A stretch of DNA of 64,000 nt from Ramazzottius varieornatus (lineage: Eukaryota > Tardigrada > Eutardigrada > Parachela > Ramazzottiidae). The notes beneath the pieces are model-generated. The model ran no database searches. It was not told the origin of the DNA and saw only the letters and a program-made list of their open reading frames with translations. A program made the translations under genes and the position numbers. Positions 58,012-64,000 of the stretch are shown one piece after another. The DNA lies in the NCBI GenBank assembly GCA_001949185.1, contig BDGG01000007.1, forward strand, positions 507,401 through 571,400, in the 5' to 3' direction. How positions within the stretch are numbered: the stretch's first letter is position 1; the number at the start of each line of letters is the position of its first letter.

Positions 58012-59287
58012 ATGGCAGTTGCGTTCAAAGCCGTCACGATGGGCCCGCTGTTCGCACGAGTGTCCAGACCGTCAATACGGACACTGCTGACGTCGTCGCC
58101 CAACCATGCCGCAGCTGCCACTGCAACCACCACCTCTTCTTCCTCCGTTCCCGCTGTGGGTGGACAGCATACGAAGAAAGTTGTGGCGTTGTCGCACGAT
58201 GAAGAACTGACGGCTTTGCCGCCTTTGATGCCAACAGGAGAAGTGACTATCTACGAGCATCCCGATCGCGATTTGGTCAACTTCCCCCGACCACAACAGC
58301 CTTTGTATGGTGGCCGTACTCGCATGGGTTTCATCCCGGAAGAATGGTGAGTCACTTTTCTTAATTTTTGACCCTGTGTCCGTGCACAAGCTCTCGCTGG
58401 GAGTTCTCTTGAAGAGATCATTGTTCTCAGTTCAAACTGAATTCCGTGTTGGCAGTTGCATCTTGCTGCGTCTTGCACCAGCATACTGCTGTTCGTTGAG
58501 TGTTCTGGTTTTATTCGCATGTGCGCGTCGACGTGGAACTGTTAGGCACATTGCAACAGCGTGCATTAGTACAAAGCCTTGGTTTCTCGTTGTAGTTGGT
58601 GTATGCTGGTTGTTTCAAGTTGTATGCTGGTGCTCGATGCCTTGTGCATTTCGTCTGCGAGTGACATATGCACTTAATTGGGCGAGTTGATTGCGCCGAT
58701 CCTGATTTTGTCTCTTCTGTTTCAGGTTTGACTTCTTTTACAAGAAGACTGGCGTATCTGGACCTTACGTCTTCGGTGCAGGCTTGATCACAACGCTTCT
58801 GTCGAAAGAAATATGGGTGGTGGAACACGAGTTCCCGCTGATTCCACCCATGATTTTCCTAATTTGGTTGGCCATGACCAAAGGAGGACCCAAACTGTCC
58901 GCTTACTTGGACAAGGAAATCGACAAGAGCGAAGAAGAGCTGATTAAGGTTCAAGAAGACAACATCATCCACGTGCAAGAACAGATTCAGGAGGAGGAGA
59001 AGGCGCAGTGGATGGCCAAAGGACAAAGTATGCTCTTTGAAGCCAAGCGGGAGAATGTGGCACTGCAGTTGGAAGCCGAGTACCGAAGACGCCAGATGGA
59101 GGTCTACAGAGACATCAAAAAACGACTGGACTACCAGGTAGAAATCCAGAGTGCTCGACGAAGTGTCGAACGTCGCCATATGATCAACTGGATTATCAAC
59201 AACGTTCTGAAGAGCATCGATGAGAAGCAGGAGAAGCAGAACCTTGACCAGTGTATCAATAATTTGAGCAAACTGGCTACTGCCTGA
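58012..59287 (+). CDS. ATP5PB: ATP synthase peripheral stalk subunit b, mitochondrial
   Basis: Subunit b forms the membrane-anchored peripheral stalk that holds F1 against Fo rotation in the inner mitochondrial membrane. Two exons, 58012-58346 and 58726-59287, give 298 residues. The start MAVAFKAVTMGPLFARVSRP is a basic amphipathic presequence. Family marks are RTRMGFIPEEWFDFFYKKTG, VSGPYVFGAGLI with LLSKEIWVVEHEF, two hydrophobic segments, then a long charged coiled stalk (KRENVALQLEAEYRRRQMEV, KKRLDYQVEIQSARR) and HMINWIINNVL near the end. The Met at 58012 was preferred over an upstream in-frame Met because it starts the targeting sequence. PITRM1 follows in the same direction. Confidence 0.95.
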
Positions 59288-59647
59288 ATTTTATCGTCTT
59301 TACTCGTGCTGTTCGCATACAATTTTAGATTTATCGTCTGTTTCTTGGATTGTGTTTCCGTAGCTATTCTCTATCCGTTTCGGGCTGAGAGCAGTTAAAC
59401 TTTGGGATAAAGTTTACACTGGAAGACCGAGGAAAAATGAACTATTAATGTAAATTTGGCCTGTGTAGTGCGCACACATTACATCATAACCACGGTACAG
59501 TATATCCATGTCATGCTAATCAAGGTTGGAACTGAATGGCAATCAACCCATCATGTTCTGCCTGCATCAAATTCCCCAAGTTTGTATCTCCAGCTCGAGA
59601 CGTCCTGGAAAATTCCATCTGAACTTTGTTTGTAGGCTCGGACAGGA
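59288..59647. promoter_or_regulatory. ATP5PB 3' end and PITRM1 upstream region
   Basis: The 360 bp between the two genes must hold the ATP5PB 3' untranslated region and the PITRM1 promoter. A good acceptor (tttgtttgtag, 59634-59635) just before the PITRM1 ATG suggests a 5' non-coding exon here. Confidence 0.4.
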
Positions 59648-62600
59648 ATGACGCTACAAAGGACACTTTCTCTCTTGCTGAGGGGAAGAGGTCTAGGACT
59701 TCTCATCTCAAGACAGCGCTTCGAATCAACCACCCGTCACGTCGACTCTGCATCTTCCCGATCAAACTCTCCTTCTTTCGCGCCCAAGCCATCTAAGACT
59801 ACTTCATCAACCGTCGTTGATGACGCCAAGACCGAGTACCAAGTTGGAAAACAGCTACACGGTTTCACCATTCGAAAGACGCAAGATGTGCCCGAGATGG
59901 CCCTCCACGCAACATTCTTGCAGCACGACGTGACCGGCGCTGAATACCTCCACGTTACCCGCGCTGACCACAACAACGTCTTCGGTGTGGCCTTCCGGAC
60001 ACCTCCGAGCGACAGCACGGGAGTGGCGCACATCTTGGAGCACACGGTACTGTGTGGCTCGGAGAAATACCCCGTCCGTGATCCTTTTTTCAACATGCTC
60101 AATCGCTCGCTGTCGACGTTCATGAATGCCATGACCAGTAGCGACTGGACCATGTATCCCTTCTCGACACTCAACCCCAAAGACTTCAAAAACCTTATGA
60201 ACGTGTACCTGGACGCTGCATTCTTCCCTCGGCTAAGGAACGTCGACTTCCGGTGAGAATTCCAGATTTCAGAAAGCTGAATCCATGGGCTCGAATTTGA
60301 CTGTAAATGTTTGACGTTAGAATGACGTCATGTAACACAAATACATACCGTCATCTGTTCGGACATCAAACACCCATGTGGGGGTGATCCTTTTTTCAAC
60401 ATGCTCAATCGCTCGCTGTCGACGTTCACGAATGCCACTCGATCAGTAATCGACCAAAGTAATTTGATGTCCGCTGTGACGTAATCAGAAATTCAACTTT
60501 CTACACTTTGGTCATTTGGGCGCAGTGACGTCATGCTCTTGCCCACCACGATGCGCATCTGATGTGTCATGCGCCTGCATACCACCGCTGGGTATGGTTT
60601 GCTAAACTTTGCTGGTGGAAACGTATGCAGGTTGCTGTTCAGCGTGTTTTCATCTGCATTAAACTCGACTCTCTCTCTCTCTCTCTGCGTACTTTTCGAT
60701 ACCGGATTCTTTCCAGGCAGGAAGGAATTCGTCTAGAACCAGAAGATCCAAAGGACCCCAGCTCGCCCATAGTTTTCAAAGGAGTCGTCTTCAACGAGAT
60801 GAAAGGAGTCTTTTCCAACCCGGAGAACATGTTCGGGCGCAGGATCCAAAACTACCTTCTTCCCACTGGCACTTACTCCCACGAAAGTGGCGGCGATCCT
60901 CTGTCCATACCCGACTTGACATGGGAGCAGCTTCGGCAGTTCCACAAGTCCTACTACCACCCCAGTAACTGTCGCTTCTACACATACGGTGACATGCCTT
61001 TAGAGTCTCATCTCGAGAGCATCCAGGAGAAGGTGCTAAAAAAGTTCCAGAAAGCTCGGCCTGATTCAGCGGTTCAACCTGAACCTCGATGGTCTTCTCC
61101 AAGAGAGGTACAGGAAGAACTCGGCATTATCTAACTGTCAGAATATCGCTGAGGTGTTTTCTGCAGGTGACGATTGAAGGACCGATTAATCCACTCGCGC
61201 CTCCGGATCAGCAGTCGACGGTGTCGGTGGCGTACTTGCTACCGGAAGTTCTCGACCCTTTCGAGAACTTTTGCATGAGCGTGGTGGCGAAGCTACTGGT
61301 CAGCGGGCCTAAAGCGCCCTTCTACCAGTCGCTACTCCAGTCTGGATTGGGGGCTGACTACGCCCCGGGGACTGGGTTTGATGGGTCGATTCGGGAAGGA
61401 GTCTTCGGTATAGGTCTCAAGGTGGGTTCCACATTTACTGTCCTCGACAGAACGAGACTTCAGGTTTGCATTTCAAGCATTCTTTTGGCATCTGCTCAGT
61501 TCGATTCCTGTTGTTTTTTCTTGTGCCTTATAACTTCGCTAGCACAAAAAAGACCTTTGTAGTACTGCCGTTTTTCTGCGTTCTAGTTATTAATAGTGGC
61601 TGGACGGTATGCTTTGAGCTTTGGTTTTGTAGAACATCAAGGAGCGAAATGTTCGAACGGTCATTGAGACCATCTCTTCGACGATCGATCGCGTGGTTGA
61701 TTCCGGCTTCGATATGGAACGTGTTGACGCCATTCTCCACGAGATCGAACTGTACCTGAAGCACCAAACAACCAGCTTTGGGCTTCATGCCTTCTTTGGC
61801 CTGATGTCCAGCTGGAACCATGACGCGGATCCCATTCAGCACCTCCAAGTCTCCAAAGTCGTTGAACGGTATTACCCGGCCATAACCAAAGAACTGTTTT
61901 CGCTTGAACATTCTGAGGAAAGCTTTGGGACGTCGGGAAATAATCCAACCTAGATCGTAGACTCAAGTGACGCACGGTTCCATTATTATTGGCTGAAAGC
62001 GTGCTCCACTTGGGAAAGCGATCTGGGTAAATTCATCTTGCGACGTTCCAGTTTTCAAATGGAGTTCAATCAATCATGCGTGGGTTATTTTATTTTCAGG
62101 TTCCGGCAGACGCTGAAAGATGATCCACACTTTCTTCAGAAGAAAGTGAAAGAATACCTGCAAGATAACCCTCACCACCTGACGCTAATCATGCAGCCCA
62201 ACGCACTTTACGAAGAGCTGATCAAGGGAAAGGAAGCCGAGCTCCTGGCTGCCAAAACGAAAGACGTGGATGAAGCCAGGAGGGAACAGCTAGCGAAAGA
62301 AGCTGAAGAACTCCTCGAAGAACAGAACAAGAAGCCCGATGTCTCGGTTCTTCCTACGCTGAAGATTACGGATATCGAGAAAAGCCTGCCTGGGAGCGAC
62401 ATCGAACGAGTGCAGTTCAACCATACCCAGGTACAACAAAATCTCGCAAATTGAAAATCAAAGAAAATTTGACGCAAGCCAAAGCATCCAAAAAAGACGC
62501 ACTTAATTTTTATCTTCGAAAATTCGAGAAAGATTCAATCTGATTTCCTTTCTACGCTAAAACCTTCTATATCACAATATTTGCTGTTTAAAAATTTTTA

Positions 62601-64000
62601 AATTCTAGTTTGATTTTAGGTGTTGTGTGTCAGGGCGCCGACGAACGGTGTGACGTACTTCCGGTCGATGATTAGTACCGAGAAGCTCGACGAAGCCCTT
62701 CTTCCCTACGTCCCGCTCTTCTGTACAATTGCCACCAGGATGGGCGCTGGTGACATGGACTACAGACAGCTTTCACAAAAGATCGAGTCCAAGACGGGTG
62801 GGCTGTCGGTGTCCGACCACACTAGCCACTACTTCGCTTCGACGGAAAAGTTCGAACAAGGCATCGTCCTGGGCTCGTATTGTCTGGACAGGAACATCTC
62901 CGAAATGTTCGGACTGTGGAAAGACATCTTCAACAGAATACGCCTGGACGATATGGAACAGTTCGGGGTGTTGGTCAAGCAGGTCGCTGCGGATCTGGCG
63001 AGCGGGCTGGCTGACAACGGCCATGCTTATGCTATGGGTAAAGTAACTATAACCTTAGAAACGTCGGCTACAGACTCGACAAGATTCGTTTCCTAAACTG
63101 GCGCACGTTTTCAAAGTTATTGGCTGAAAGAGTGCGCCACCTGGAAAACTGTTATTGCTCAGTTTGTAATATTTCCTCAAACTGGCGCACATCCTCGTGA
63201 TAGGCTGAAAGCAGGCGCCACTGGAAGTCGCGATCTTGTCCAGTTTGTTTGCCGCTTTGCCAATTGGCTTTCGGGATAATTTTCTTCGCAGTACCGCGAT
63301 GCATAAACTCATGCCGGGCGGGTTTTAGGTTACTCGGCCGCGTCACTAAGGCCCGCCGGAAAACTCCGTGAAGAATGGAGCGGCATCTCCCAAGTCCATC
63401 TGATGAAAGACGTGGGTGAGTCGACCGACTTGACACCCACACTAGGCAAGATGCGGGCCATAGCCTCCCACCTTCTCTCCAACGGTCGGATGCGTTGTTC
63501 CCTCAACGCCACACCTGACACCATGCACGGTGCCCAAGAAGAGCTCCAGAACTTCCTGGAGACCATCTCCCACAGTCCGGAAGACCAGCATCTGGTCACC
63601 GACCAAACCTTCACTCCTTCGTCCAAAGAGACCCATTTGACGTTTCCTTTCGCCGTACACTACGCTTCTCGTTCCTACCCTATCCCCTCTTTCTCAGAAG
63701 ACGAGTACGCTTCCTCTAGGTTACTGGCTAAAATACTTAGCTCCAAGTTCCTCCATAGGGAGATCCGAGAGAAAGGTGGGGCGTATGGCGGTGGTGCGCG
63801 AGTGAGCCACAATGGTCTCTTTCAGTTCTATTCGTACAGAGACCCCAAGAACCTCGAGACGTTTGAAGCTTTCGACAAATCAATAGACTGGGCTGTCAAG
63901 GGCGAGTTCTCGTTACAGGATATTGACGAGGCCAAGCTATCGGTCTTTAGTGAAGTGGATAAGCCTGTCGCGCCAGGTGATAAGGGAAAGCGAGAGTTTA
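59648..64000 (+). CDS. PITRM1: Presequence protease, mitochondrial (M16C metalloprotease), 3' end beyond the window
   Basis: PreP degrades cleaved targeting presequences and other short peptides in the matrix. Exons 59648-60252, 60717-61107, 61167-61421, 61633-61868, 62100-62430, 62620-63037 and 63329 to past 64000 give about 969 residues so far (human 1037). There is a basic presequence ([20 protein letters not shown]). The inverted zinc motif HILEH is at residues 128-132, followed by [19 protein letters not shown]. More family blocks are [80 protein letters not shown] and, near the end, the conserved [20 protein letters not shown] and [16 protein letters not shown]. Introns carry three copies of the TGGCGCA palindrome and one duplicated exon fragment. 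Confidence 0.96.
60384..60437 (+). repeat. Duplicated fragment of PITRM1 exon 1 inside intron 1
   Basis: 54 bases starting gtgatccttttttcaacatg match exon 1 at 60078-60131 with a single difference in the first 53 bases (ttcatgaatg against ttcacgaatg). The copy lies 306 bp downstream of the original, in the same direction, and lacks splice sites at its borders. Confidence 0.85.
60669..60686 (+). repeat. (CT)n microsatellite before the PITRM1 exon 2 acceptor
   Basis: About nine ct units lie 30-50 nt upstream of the acceptor at 60715-60716. They extend its pyrimidine-rich context. Confidence 0.8.
61964..62017. repeat. TGGCGCA palindromic repeat, PITRM1 intron 4
   Basis: caagtgacgcacgg ... ttattggctgaaag ... 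cgtgctccacttgggaaa. The core and right flank agree with the PTCD1 intron copies. Confidence 0.65.
63095..63150. repeat. TGGCGCA palindromic repeat, PITRM1 intron 6, first copy
   Basis: aaactggcgcacgtttt ... ttattggctgaaag ... agtgcgccacctggaaaa. It is well conserved. Confidence 0.7.
63179..63226. repeat. TGGCGCA palindromic repeat, PITRM1 intron 6, second copy
   Basis: aaactggcgcacatcc ... gataggctgaaag ... caggcgccactggaagt. It follows the first copy in tandem within the same intron. Confidence 0.65.

Noticed and set aside
57648-58133. 161-codon minus-strand frame overlapping the start of ATP5PB
   Set aside because: It is antisense to a well-identified coding exon and has no domain; its start region mirrors the ATP5PB presequence.
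1-64000. CRISPR arrays, bacterial operons, prophage, tRNA or rRNA genes
   Set aside because: No spaced direct-repeat array, no operon-like ORF packing, and no cloverleaf or rRNA core sequence was seen. The intron-rich gene structure is eukaryotic.

Overview
This is nuclear DNA from an animal. Every recognisable gene is broken by GT-AG introns (about 50 bp to 2 kb, 5.4 kb where a retrotransposon has landed), most products are conserved metazoan proteins, and about half of the window is intronic or intergenic DNA rich in small inverted-repeat elements. A cuticlin-type ZP-domain membrane protein and a tandem pair of natriuretic-peptide-receptor-like genes fit an ecdysozoan. A tardigrade is my best guess, but that is inference, not proof.

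Layout. 1-1339 (-): N-terminal part of TCERG1 (transcription elongation/splicing, three WW domains). 2623-4568 (-): V-ATPase subunit C, 12 exons. 5296-6288 (-): mitochondrial ribosomal protein L17, divergent from 6642-10724 (+), the mitochondrial PPR protein PTCD1. 10.7-23.3 kb: gene-poor, with a possible small secreted protein, a possible GPCR tail, a decayed LINE reverse transcriptase, an unidentified one-TM exon and several TIR elements. 23304-26581 (+): an organic anion transporter (SLCO/OATP), convergent with 27147-30496 (-), PPP1R42. 31674-34299 (+): ZP-domain transmembrane protein. 36.7-45.1 kb (-): a decayed natriuretic-peptide-receptor-like pseudogene whose intron 5 holds a full-length non-LTR retrotransposon ORF (40246-42906). 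46473-50331 (-): its intact tandem paralogue, which seems to end shortly after the membrane segment, like a clearance receptor. 53082-54444 (-): secreted Ly6/ET-module-like protein. 58012-59287 (+): ATP synthase subunit b. 59648-64000 (+): presequence protease PITRM1, running off the end.

Four of the genes encode mitochondrial proteins: MRPL17 and PTCD1 share a 353 bp divergent promoter region, and ATP5PB and PITRM1 lie in tandem 360 bp apart. Introns of PTCD1 and PITRM1 carry the same short palindromic repeat with TGGCGCA/TGCGCCA ends, so it is probably a genome-wide element. The most notable biology is the receptor pair: exon lengths are almost identical, but the 45 kb copy has a frameshift and two tryptophan-to-TGA changes.

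All exon boundaries were read by eye from splice signals and reading-frame continuity. No alignment or RNA evidence was available. Family assignments rest on recognised protein motifs.
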